A stretch of DNA of 64,000 nt, taken from assembly GCF_032854445.1 (NCBI RefSeq), contig NC_088297.1, positions 13,877,335 to 13,941,334 on the forward strand, given 5' to 3'. Under the pieces are notes generated by a model that was not told the DNA's origin, ran no database searches, and saw only the letters and a program-made list of their open reading frames with translations. The stretch comes from Liolophura sinensis. Its lineage: Eukaryota; Mollusca; Polyplacophora; Chitonida; Chitonidae. Below are positions 56,101 through 64,000 of this stretch, one piece after another (position 1 is the stretch's first letter; the number at the start of each line of letters is the position of its first letter). The position numbers and the translations under genes were made by a program.

Positions 56101-57903
56101 GTTCGTTTGTTTTGTATATAGGCCTACATGTACGTTATGTGCTAAATCTAATGAGGTTTAATCATTCCTACGACGAGGCCTCCGTGGCCAAGTGGTTTAG
56201 CACGCCAGCACGGTGAAATGCCGACCCAGGAGCCTTCCACCACTGCGGTTGTGAATTCAAGTCCAGGTCATGTTGGCTTCATCTCTGGCCGCACGTATGA
56301 AGGTCTGGCCACAAGCTGCGGATGGTCGTGGGCTTCGCCGGATTTCCTCTCACCATAATGCTGGCCGCCGTCGTATAAGTGAAATATTCTTGAGTACGGC
56401 GTTAAACATCAAACAAATAAATAAAATAAGTATATAATGAAAAGGGCAACATCGGATATAGGTCTAGATGTAGGCATGTTCCGTATATAGGCCTATATAA
56501 TGATTGACAATGGGCCTAAATGTACACGTGTATGCACAGACACGTACATGTACAAACGCGTTTCCGATTTAAACACATGACAGCTCATGATAAAAGCCTA
56601 TTATTGGACAATTACGTTCGTTTGATCATTGATCATCGATATGGAGGCTTGTGTACATGTATTATCTAATAATATACATGGGAAAAATTGTGAACGGTGA
56701 CGATGAAGCCGAGCTGTACATTAGTTCTATACTGCTTCTAAAGCTTCTAAACCGGATTTGTGAAACAGTGATATATGCCAGCTGCTCACTATACACGTAA
56801 ATGTGCATATGATAATCATATAAATATTAGTCAAATATAACCTACACATCTTGTCTACATCGCAAGTACAGTTCAAACGGATTAACTTCGTTAATGCTCC
56901 TTCGTAACTACATAGGCCTAGGCGTAAGGGCCTATATGTGTACAAGTTGTTAATTCCTTCCTCGAACTGGGCGTTTTCATAGAATAAATCTGAATCTGGG
57001 CCTGAATCTGTACGTTTCCTTGACTTCGGTACCAATGGCCTACCGGTAGGCCCCTATAATCCTATACCATATAGAAAATGGCCTGCCGCTGTCAGAACAG
57101 TCACGATCGACCATAGCAATGTCTGTATATGGTATATCCTGTTACTATATTTGACCCGGAAGTGTAGTGAAACCGAAACTGAAGCGTGTACTTGCAGGCC
57201 ATAAGTTTTTTCCCCCCTAATTCTGCTTAAGCTATGGTGCTAGGGGGCGTGTACATTGTTACCATTTATGCATTTACATAAACAGTTAGAATAAAACCCT
57301 GACTGCGGTAAAGTGACAAGAGGCCACATTTCACCGGTGAAATAAATAAATAAATAAATAAATAAAACTATATTGTAGGCACTATAGGGCTACAGGTAGA
57401 GTGACCAGCTGAACGTTCAACAGGCCCTAAACACTGTGTGGTACAGTACCGATCAACATTTGTTTTCACTGTACCGGTACAGTACAGTTACCGTGCAGTG
57501 TCCATTCAGTGTTTTTCCACTTGCTTTTATACCTCTAGTCAGTTTGAATACACAAGTCAATGGATAGGCTAGGCTCTCGGCCTACGTTGCCCTACATACA
57601 TGTATATATAAGCTGAAGAAGTCCGCCAACGATGAAACCAGATATATAGGTGTAAGCCACCATGTACACAAATTCACATGACTGGTATCTATAGAACGTG
57701 GATGCTGACTATAACATCGATAGTACATGTCTACATGTATGATATATCTACACCAATGGTAGGGCCCAGCAACATATTTCCGGTCCCACCAAGGCTGGCT
57801 TATAAATTGTACATGTATCGCCTAACTCATTGTGACATTATCCTTCAGTGGTACCTGCTTTATGATTTGTCAGATGCCTTACCTTGTCGTGTATTTTTTC
57901 CAT
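47181..57903 (-). CDS. ADA: Adenosine deaminase
   Basis: Zinc enzyme that deaminates adenosine and deoxyadenosine to inosine forms in purine salvage. Nine exons in transcription order: 57903-57883, 54514-54453, 52836-52711, 52369-52113, 51406-51276, 49861-49790, 49519-49341, 47814-47688 and 47291-47181, giving 361 residues (human 363) and a TAG stop. All junctions are GT-AG and frame-consistent. Exon 1 is only seven codons (MEKIHDK); I found it by needing an ATG exon ending in phase 0 before VELHVHLDG. Zinc ligands are His11 and His13 (LHVHLDG) and His211 (HRTMHAGE); the catalytic Glu is Glu214. His235 is in RIGHGYH and the Asp pair is near 296-297 (NSDDP). Family blocks YVEARYSPH, GITAKSILCC and HFEVCPNSS are present. 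Exon 6 must start KAHQTGIHR for the family match, which sets its acceptor at 49862-49863. Exon 7 has a weak GTTTGT donor. The introns hold several tandem arrays. Confidence 0.96.
47475..47562. repeat. Two-copy tandem repeat
   Basis: CTTATTTAAGATTCACATTT and CTTATCTAAGAACAGTT occur twice in a row with a spacing near 40 bases. It lies in the last intron of adenosine deaminase. Confidence 0.8.
47820..49075. repeat. Degenerate tandem repeats filling an adenosine deaminase intron
   Basis: The words GAGAGAAAGGTGGTACAATG, AACAGTATGCCA and AAGAAAGTTGGTACAATGAAC recur about every 30 bases from 47820 to 48430. From 48590 to 48900 the period becomes 52 bases (TAGCCATTCC at 48641, 48693, 48745 and onward, with GGAGAGAGATGTTACAATG). 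Both phases share the GAGA...GGT(A/G)ATACAATGAAC core, so they look like one family at different ages. It fills most of the intron between exons 7 and 8. Confidence 0.8.
49850..50720. repeat. 44-bp tandem array copying the ADA exon 6 splice acceptor
   Basis: CTGGTGAGCTTTCTGGAAC followed by ATTATATACAGTATTAACAT recurs every 44 bases: starts at 49850, 49894, 49938, 49982, 50026, 50070, 50114, 50158, 50202 and 50246. After one 9-base loss it continues at 50281, 50325 and so on to 50677, about 20 copies. The first copy is the start of ADA exon 6. On the minus strand it reads AATGTTCCAG|AAAGCTCACCAG, where the AAAGCTCACCAG encodes KAHQ. Most intronic copies keep the AG at the same place. Confidence 0.95.
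51869..51962 (+). repeat. Possible diverged SINE family 1 tail
   Basis: CCAATTTCCTGAAACCATG, CAGTCGTATGTAAGC and TTCTTGAGCGCCGCGTTAAA keep the order of the family 1 tail but with many changes. Confidence 0.4.
52571..52680 (+). repeat. SINE family 1, 3' end
   Basis: AGTTTCCTCTCATCATAATG, TGCCGTCGTATAAATGAAAT, ACACGGCGTAAAACAACAATC and an AAAT tail. It lies between adenosine deaminase exons 4 and 3. Confidence 0.82.
53235..53330. repeat. Family C repeat, copy 4
   Basis: GTCAGTTTTAACAGAAAGCC, TATTACCTGAGTGATGCTAA and AATGTATTTTACTAT align with 440-570 and 23705-23835. It lies in adenosine deaminase intron 2. Confidence 0.55.
53457..53675 (-). repeat. SINE family 1, nearly full length
   Basis: TTTATTTGGTGCTTTAGG, ACGACAGCGGCCAACATTATGG, CCGCAGGTTGCTTCCACG, CTGGACTTAAACTCGCAGCG (B-box region) and GGTTCCTGAGGCCCC. 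It lies in adenosine deaminase intron 2. Confidence 0.88.
54250..54320. repeat. 12-bp tandem repeat, about six copies
   Basis: ACCAACGTTTTA and ATCAACGTTTTA alternate about six times. It lies about 130 bases downstream of adenosine deaminase exon 2 in transcript terms. Confidence 0.92.
54590..55075. repeat. Fold-back element with CRE palindrome, family B copy 2
   Basis: CATACAGACAACTGAAAAC, AACTATGCGTAAAAATTC, GATTTATGAACCATACTG, AAAGTATCAAGGAACTC and TGACGTCA (54735-54742) match copy 1 at 32795-33215. The right half repeats them inverted (GTCGTCAGAGTTCC, AGTATGGTCCATAAAGC, TTTTTGCATAGTTTTAAG). It lies in adenosine deaminase intron 1, within 80 bases of exon 2. Confidence 0.75.
55550..55635 (+). 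repeat. SINE family 1 head only
   Basis: AATGACGCAGGAGCCTCTCACC, GTCGTCGTGAGTTCAAGTTC and ATCATGCTGGCTACCTG. This is an unusual truncation, because most copies keep the 3' end instead. Confidence 0.75.
56175..56425 (+). repeat. SINE family 1, full length
   Basis: GAGGCCTCCGTGGCCAAGTG head, ACCCAGGAGCCTTCC, GTGAATTCAAGTCC B box, AAGGTCTGGCCACAAGCTGC, CACCATAATGCTGGCCGCC, CTTGAGTACGGCGTTAAAC and an AAAT tail. It lies in adenosine deaminase intron 1. Confidence 0.93.
57338..57366. repeat. (AAAT)n microsatellite
   Basis: About seven AAAT units next to a CCGGTG sequence. It follows AGTGACAAGAGGCCACATTTC, a fragment also found near 30660 (CTGACAAGAGGCCATATTACG), so it is probably the tail of an interspersed repeat. 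Confidence 0.75.
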
Positions 57904-59480
57904 AGTGATTGTTGTACAGTTGATTAACTTCCTTGTGGAAATAAAATTTAAACCAGTTCGACTGTTAACCCATTTATCCCTAGAGAGCGGGCGCAGCACG
58001 AGGTGCTATAGCTAGGGGTGTAGGCTACACCTCTGTTTATCTTTTCCTGGAAGCCAACCGGTACTGGGTATTTGCTTACACGGGCTGTACTAGTAACCCA
58101 TACCGCCAAGCGCCTTTCAAACGCAAAATTTAGCCACAAGGCAGGTCAACAGTTTCCTGCAGTAAAGTATAAAAGGGGATTGTTTTTTTTTTGCAGAATA
58201 AAGATAACAATATGGAAAACGGACTAGAAAAAAAAAAACGAATGGAAAAATAGCAATAAACCAATAACGTTGTTAACTAAAAATAAGATGTATCATTTAA
58301 TAATACATATCTTCAATTTATTCTTTTATTAACGTACATTTGCAGAAAATCACATAGGCTAATAATTAAGGTGTCCGGCATACTAGACGTACCGTTATGA
58401 AATGAATGTCTTCACATCACATTTATAGTAATTCTTATTTCGTGACGAATTTTTAAATCGTAAAAACACATGATCAAGTATGTTGTAAGTTGTAAGTAAG
58501 TAAAAGGGCCACAAACCTGTACTAGGAGTATTTTATCTATATTTTTAAAAACTAGTCCGTTTTCGTTCTATTTTACTCTTTACTATTTTGCTGTACTGTG
58601 TGTGCACAGTTCGTTGCTGCGAGTAAATGTGGCCGACTTCATGTCAACATTTTGCATCGTCTTCTAAAATAATCCTTAACTTTCATCACAGGAAAGACAG
58701 AAAACAGGTTTTCGTGAATGTGATGCCATAATGTAACATTCAGTGGTCGAGAAAGTTGTGTAAAAGGTGGCAGAAGTAAGTTGTATGACTTCAGACTGCT
58801 CCCCCCCACTCCCCGCATTTACACAATGAAGGGGAGGGAAGAAACAGGGTAGGGGGAGTTGTAAAGATTAGATTGACACTAACCTAGTCTCCACAACAGC
58901 CCAGGGAGGAAATATAGTTTTCCTGAGTCTAGTTCTTTTTCCAGTCATTACGTCACACTGGAACATTTATGTCAACATCAGAACTGACAAACACCGTGAG
59001 TTGCATATGTTTGATAAACTCTTCATATTGTGCGTAATCACAGCCATACAGAGCTAAGGCGTGATGTACATAGCCTGTGGACAGCTGTCATAGTGTCAGA
59101 GCATCAGTGGCAAGGGTATGACGATAACTAATTAGTCCATCTAGATGGATTCAGTGTGCTACTGGTACTTTAAAATTCTAACACTCACCGTAATACAGAC
59201 GATGAATGTCAGAGTTTTAAAATAACACACTTTATCACACTCTAGACATTGACTCTGAGATTGATGAGTACTGAGAGGCCATTTGACATGTCTGATGTTA
59301 AAGTAGCCCAGTGAGCCAGGCGGTAGCACTAAAGTACTTAACTTAGGCTTCTAAGGCAAAGTTCGGGATTTGATTTTGCACAACATGAAAATTTCTCTAA
59401 GCCCTATAGTTGTGGAATTCAGTTACTTTCAGTTGAGCGATGCATTTGCGAGAGTAACAGTGAGAAACAAAATGGTGTCA
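57904..59480. other. No gene identified; presumed upstream region of adenosine deaminase
   Basis: The region holds whatever 5' UTR and promoter adenosine deaminase has. I found no convincing minus-strand TATA box at a standard distance. A plus-strand TATAAAAGG word is at about 58170, with no ORF after it that I can support. Confidence 0.4.
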
Positions 59481-59484
59481 TGGG

Positions 59485-59735
59485 ATCTCTGTGGCTGAGG
59501 GCATTCAGCATGAAGGGGATAGTACAATGACCCGTATCAGCAAATGGCTTGGGTGGAGCGGCTTACTTGCCTTCACTAAGGCATCCCATTGAAGCAGCAC
59601 TAGATAAAAGAGCGGTGGAAATCCGTCTTGTAACAAGAGGACACGTTACATGCACTCTAAGGATTCCTTCGTCATCATATGACTGAAAAATTGCTAAGTA
59701 CGACGTTATACCTCAAACACTTAATCACTCACTCC
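59485..59735 (+). repeat. SINE family 3, copy 2
   Basis: ATGACCCGTATCAGCAAATG, TGGAGCGGCTTACTTGCC, GAAGCAGCACTAGATAAAAG, CTCTAAGGATTCCTTCGTC, GCTAAGTACGACGTTATAC and a CACTCACTCC tail. It is clearly the same family as 45590-45913. Confidence 0.78.
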
Positions 59736-59741
59736 GTTGCT

Positions 59742-59883
59742 GAGGGGGTTAGCACCCAAGTGAGGTGCAATGACTCAGGATCCTCTCAACAATGCGGTTA
59801 CTGTGGGTTCAAGTCCAGCTCATGCTGGCTTCCTCTGTGACAGTACGTGGGAAGGTCTCTCGGCAACTTGCAGATTGTTGTGG
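59742..59883 (+). repeat. SINE family 1, 5' half
   Basis: GAGGGGGTTAGCACCCAAG, TGACTCAGGATCCTCTC, GTGGGTTCAAGTCCAGCTC (B box), ATGCTGGCTTCCTCTGTG and ACGTGGGAAGGTCTCTC. It joins family 3 head to tail. Confidence 0.82.
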
Positions 59884-60086
59884 AGTAAATGAATAAAATG
59901 TGGCAGATTTTCAGTAAGCAAGAAGTATTTCTGGCTGTTCACACCTGCACTAAAACTCCTCATAGCATGTTTTCCTGTAGAGTGAGCAGTGGAGTTTGAA
60001 TTTATATGTATGTAGTCTTAAATATAGTGTAAAGTGTTTGATGAAAAACCGATTGTATTTCTGATAATATTTTCCTGCTTTCCCAG

Positions 60087-60191
60087 TCATCAAGTGCTGA
60101 AACTGATTGCTGTCAGCAATGGCACGCTTGTGGAGAAGCTATCTGGGTGTGCTGGAGCACTATCCTTGGACAACACAATCAACAACAACAG
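60087..60191 (+). CDS. Possible orphan internal exon
   Basis: A strong pyrimidine tract and acceptor (TTTTCCTGCTTTCCCAG) is followed by 105 bases and a donor (AACAACAACAG|GTATAT). The best frame reads HQVLKLIAVSNGTLVEKLSG and about 14 more residues with no stop. The exon length is a multiple of three. A second frame is also open. I do not recognise the peptide and found no partner exon in the window, so this may be chance. Any gene would have to continue past the satellite. Confidence 0.3.
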
Positions 60192-60192
60192 G

Positions 60193-60220
60193 TATATATA
60201 TATGTATATATATAAATACA
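60193..60220. repeat. (TA)n microsatellite
   Basis: A run of TA dinucleotides with one G, starting at the putative donor of the orphan exon. Confidence 0.85.
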
Positions 60221-60448
60221 GCCGTAGGCTGTTATCATGCTGGTTAAAGGCACTTGTCTTTCAGTTGGAAGGACAGACGAAGTTCAGTTCACTTCTAATT
60301 TGTATCTCTTGTTTGTGGAGCTGTGGTCTACGGTTTGTGCAGTCTAACATTTTTTGAAGACCCCTTGTCCTCCACCTTTATGACAATATCTATGTACATC
60401 AACAGCAGGAAATGGAAATGTTTTTGTGTATATGCAGCGGACTAGGGT

Positions 60449-63400
60449 GCATTCTGATTGATTCTCCCCCGACTTTGTTTCTCCACAACATGTATTCTGA
60501 TTGGTTGTCCAGTATTCTGTTTCTCCACAACATGTATTCTGATTGGTTGTCCAGTATTCTGTTTCTCCACAGCATGTATTGTGATTGATTCTCCACTATT
60601 CTGATTCTCCACAACATGTATTCTGATTGATTCTCCACTATTCTGATTCTCCACAACATGTGTTCTAATTGATTCTCCAGTATTCTGATTCTCCACATCA
60701 TGTATTCTGATTGATTCTCCAGTATTCTGATTTTCCACAACATGTGTTCTAATTGATTCCCCAGTATTCTGATTCTCCACAACATGTATTCTGATTGATT
60801 CTCCAGTATTTTCTGATTCTCCACAACATGTATTCTGATTGATTCTCCAGTATTCTGATTCTCCACAACATGTATTGTGATTGATTCTCCACTATTCTGA
60901 TTTTCCACAACATGCATTCTGATTGATTCTCCAGTATTCTGATTCTCCACAACATGTATTCTGATTGATTCTTCACTATTCTGTTTCTCCACAGCATGTA
61001 TTCTGATTGGTTGTTCAGTATTCTGTTTCTCCACAGCATGTATTCTGATTGATTCTCCAGTATTCTGATTCTCCACAACATGTATTCTGATTGATTCTTC
61101 ACTATTCTGATTCTCCACAGCATGTATTCTGATTGGTTGTTCAGTATTCTGTTTCTCCACAGCATGTATTCTGATTGATTCTCCAGTATTCTGATTCTCT
61201 ACAGCATGTATTCTGATTGATTCTCCAGTATTCTGATTCTCCACAACATGTATTCTGTTTGATTCTCCAGTATTTTCTGATTCTCTACAGCATGTGTTAT
61301 GATTGATTCTCCAGTATTCTGATTCTCCACAACATGTTTTCTGATTAATTCTCCAGTATTCTGATTCTCCACAACATGTATTGTGATTGATTCTCCAGTA
61401 TTGTGATTCTCCACATCATGTATTCTGATTGATTCTCCAGTATTCTGATACTCTACAGCATGTGTTCTGATTGATTTTCCAGTATTCTGATTCTCCACAA
61501 GATGTATTCTGATTGATTCTCCACAACATGTGTTCTGATTGATTCTCCAGTATTCTGATTCTCCACAACATGTATTCTGTTTGATTCTCCAGTATTTTCT
61601 GATTCTCTACAGCATGTGTTATGATTGATTCTCCAGTATTCTGATCCTCCACAATATGTTTTCTGATTAATTCTCCAGTATTCTGATTCTCCACAACATG
61701 TATTGTGATTGATTCTCCAGTATTGTGATTCTCCACAGCATGTGTTCTGATTGATTTTCCAGTATTCTGATTCTCCACAAGATGTATTCTGATTGATTCT
61801 CCACAACATGTGTTCTGATTGATTCTCCAGTATTCTGATTCTCCACAACATGTATTCTGATTGGTTGTCCAGTATTCTGATTCTCCACAACATGTATTCT
61901 GATTGGTTGTCCAGTATTCTGATTCTCCACAACATGTATTCTGATTGGTTGTCCAGTATTCTGATTCTCCACAACATGTATTGTGATTGGTTCTCCAGTA
62001 TTCTGTTTCTCCCCAACATGTATTCTGATTGATTCTCCAGTATTCTGATACTCTACAGCATGTATTCTGATTGATTCTCCAGTATTCTGATTCTCCACAA
62101 CATGTATTCTGATTGATTCTCCACAACATGTGTTCTAATTGATTCTCCAGTATTCTGATTCTCCACAACATGTATTCTAATTGATTCTCCAGTATTCTGA
62201 TTCTCCACAACATGTATTCTGATTGATTCTCCAGTATTTTCTGATTCTCCACAACATGTATTCTAATTGATTCTCCAGTATTCTGATTCTCCACAACATG
62301 TATTCTGATTGGTTGTCCAGTATTCTGATTCTCCACAACATGTATTCTGATTGATTCTCCAGTATTTTCTGATTCTCCACAGCATGTGTTCTGATTGATT
62401 CTCCAGTATTCTGATTCTCCACAACATGTGTTCTAATTGATTCTCCAGTATTCTGATTCTCCACAGCATGTATTCTGATTGATTCTCCAGTATTCTGATT
62501 CTCCACATCATGTATTCTGATTGATTCTCCACAACATGTGTTCTAATTGATTCTCCAGTATTCTGATTCTCCACAACATGTATTCTAATTGATTCTCCAG
62601 TATTCTGATTCTCCACAACATGTATTCTAATTGATTCTCCAGTATTCTGATTCTCCACAACATGTATTCTGATTGGTTCTCCAGTATTCTGATGCTCCAC
62701 AACATGTATTGCGATTGGTTGTCCAGTATTCTGATTCTCCACAACATGTATTGTGATTGATTCTCCAGTATTCTGATTCTCCACATCATGTATTCTGATT
62801 GATTCTCCAGTATTCTGATTCTCCACAAGATGTATTCTGATTGATTCTCCAGTATTCTGATTCTCCACAAGATGTATTCTGATTGATTCTCCAATATTCT
62901 CATTCTTCACAACATGTATTGTGATTGATTCTCCAGTATTCTGATTCTCCACAACATGTATTCTGATTGGTTGTCCAGTATTCTGATTCTCCACAACATG
63001 TATTCTGATTGGTTGTCCAGTATTCTGATTCTCCACAACATGTATTGTGATTGGTTCTCCAGTATTCTGTTTCTCCCCAACATGTATTCTGATTGATTCT
63101 CCAGTATTGTGATTCTCTACAGCATGTATTCTGATTGATTCTCCAGTATTTTCTGATTCTCCACAACATGTATTCTGATTGATTCTCCACAACATGTGTT
63201 CTAATTGATTCTCCAGTATTGTGATTCTCCACAACATGTATTCTGATTGATTCTCCAGTATTCTGATTCTCCACAACATGTGTTCTGATTGATTCTCCAG
63301 TATTCTGATTCTCCACAACATGTGTTCTGATTGATTCTCCAGTATTCTGATTCTCCACAACATGTATTCTGATTGATTCTCCAGTATTCTGATTCTCCAC

Positions 63401-64000
63401 AACATTTGTTCTAATTGGTTGTCCAGTATTCTGATTCTCCACAACATGTGTTCTGATTGATTCTCCAGTATTCTGATTCTCCACAAGATGTATTCTGATT
63501 GATTCTCCACTATTCTGTTTCTCCACAGCATGTATTCTGATTGATTCTCCAGTATTGTGATTCTCCACATCATGTATTCTGATTGGTTGTCCAGTATTCT
63601 GATTCTCCACATCATGTATTCTGATTGGTTGTTCAGTATTCTGATTCTCCACAACATGTATTCTGATTGGTTGTCCAGTATTCTGATACTCTACAGCATG
63701 TATTCTGATTGATTCTCCAGTATTCTGATTCTCTACATCATGTATTCTGATTGATTCTCCACAACATGTGTTCTAATTGATTCTCCAGTATTCTGATTCT
63801 CCACAAGATGTATTCTAATTGATTCTCCAGTATTCTGATTCTCCACAACATGTATTCTGATTGGTTCTCCAGTATTCTGATTCTCCACATCATGTATTCT
63901 GATTGATTCTCCACAACATGTGTTCTAATTGATTCTCCAGTATTCTGATTCTCCACAACATGTATTCTAATTGATTCTCCAGTATTCTGATTCTCCACAA
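60449..64000. repeat. 42-bp satellite array, runs off the window
   Basis: The unit is ATTCTGATTGATTCTCC, AGTATTCTGATTCTCC and ACAACATGT (17+16+9), repeated roughly 80 times. It is itself a degenerate dimer, because ATTCTGATT and GATTCTCC each occur in both halves. Variants include GATTGGTTGTCC for GATTGATTCTCC, loss of the 16-base middle between the two GATTCTCC copies, and a 2-base TT insertion. The minus strand is free of stops in all three frames over long stretches, so it gives long artefactual ORFs such as a repeated ENQNTGESIRIHVV. Confidence 0.97.

Noticed and set aside
56727..57035. 102-codon minus-strand ORF tested as first exon of adenosine deaminase
   Set aside because: It has no donor in the right phase and no similarity. 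The seven-codon exon at 57883-57903 fits in phase and sequence.
58165..58180. TATAAAAGG on the plus strand as a core promoter
   Set aside because: No supported plus-strand exon follows it, and adenosine deaminase is on the other strand.
60399..64000. Long minus-strand ORFs (up to several hundred codons) reading repeats such as ENQNTGESIRIH
   Set aside because: They lie wholly in the 42-bp satellite, all three frames are open, and 16-base and 2-base indels switch frame throughout. This is a compositional artefact.

Overview
This window is nuclear DNA from an invertebrate animal, most likely a mollusc or a close lophotrochozoan. The genes have many short exons with GT-AG introns of several kilobases. 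The intergenic and intronic DNA is packed with tRNA-derived SINEs, Tc1-like transposons, fold-back repeats and minisatellites. The dominant SINE has a 3' tail ending GAGTACGGCGTAAAACACC followed by (AAAT)n, which resembles SINEs I associate with mollusc genomes. Phylum assignment is an inference. There are no bacterial operons, ribosomal genes or CRISPR arrays.

Layout. (1) 1-16.5 kb, plus strand: an eleven-exon gene for a predicted type I membrane protein of 555 residues, with a signal peptide, seven EGF-like modules each on its own exon, one transmembrane helix and a 179-residue cytoplasmic tail. (2) 16.5-20.4 kb: a 36-bp minisatellite and other repeats. (3) 20.4-23.0 kb, minus strand: a single long exon for an 862-residue low-complexity protein that I do not recognise. 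(4) 23-34.9 kb: no gene seen; it holds a Tc1-like element, fold-back elements and SINEs. (5) 34.9-44.1 kb, minus strand: a complete seven-exon cathepsin C (dipeptidyl peptidase I) gene, 457 residues, with catalytic Cys, His and Asn and the N-terminal Asp of the exclusion domain all present. (6) 47.2-57.9 kb, minus strand: a complete nine-exon adenosine deaminase gene, 361 residues, whose first exon is only seven codons. (7) 57.9-64 kb: sparse sequence with one possible orphan exon, then a 42-bp satellite that runs off the window.

The three strong gene models were assembled exon by exon from splice sites, reading phase and protein similarity. Every junction keeps frame, and the lengths match the families for cathepsin C and adenosine deaminase. 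The genes have unrelated jobs (cell-surface or matrix recognition, lysosomal proteolysis, purine salvage) and nothing suggests they act together.

The most unusual structure is in the adenosine deaminase gene. A 44-bp unit containing the 3' splice site and the first codons of exon 6 is tandemly repeated about 20 times, extending from the exon into the intron upstream of it. This creates a ladder of near-identical decoy acceptors. Also notable are fold-back elements carrying CRE-type palindromes and inverted SINE pairs flanking cathepsin C exon 2.
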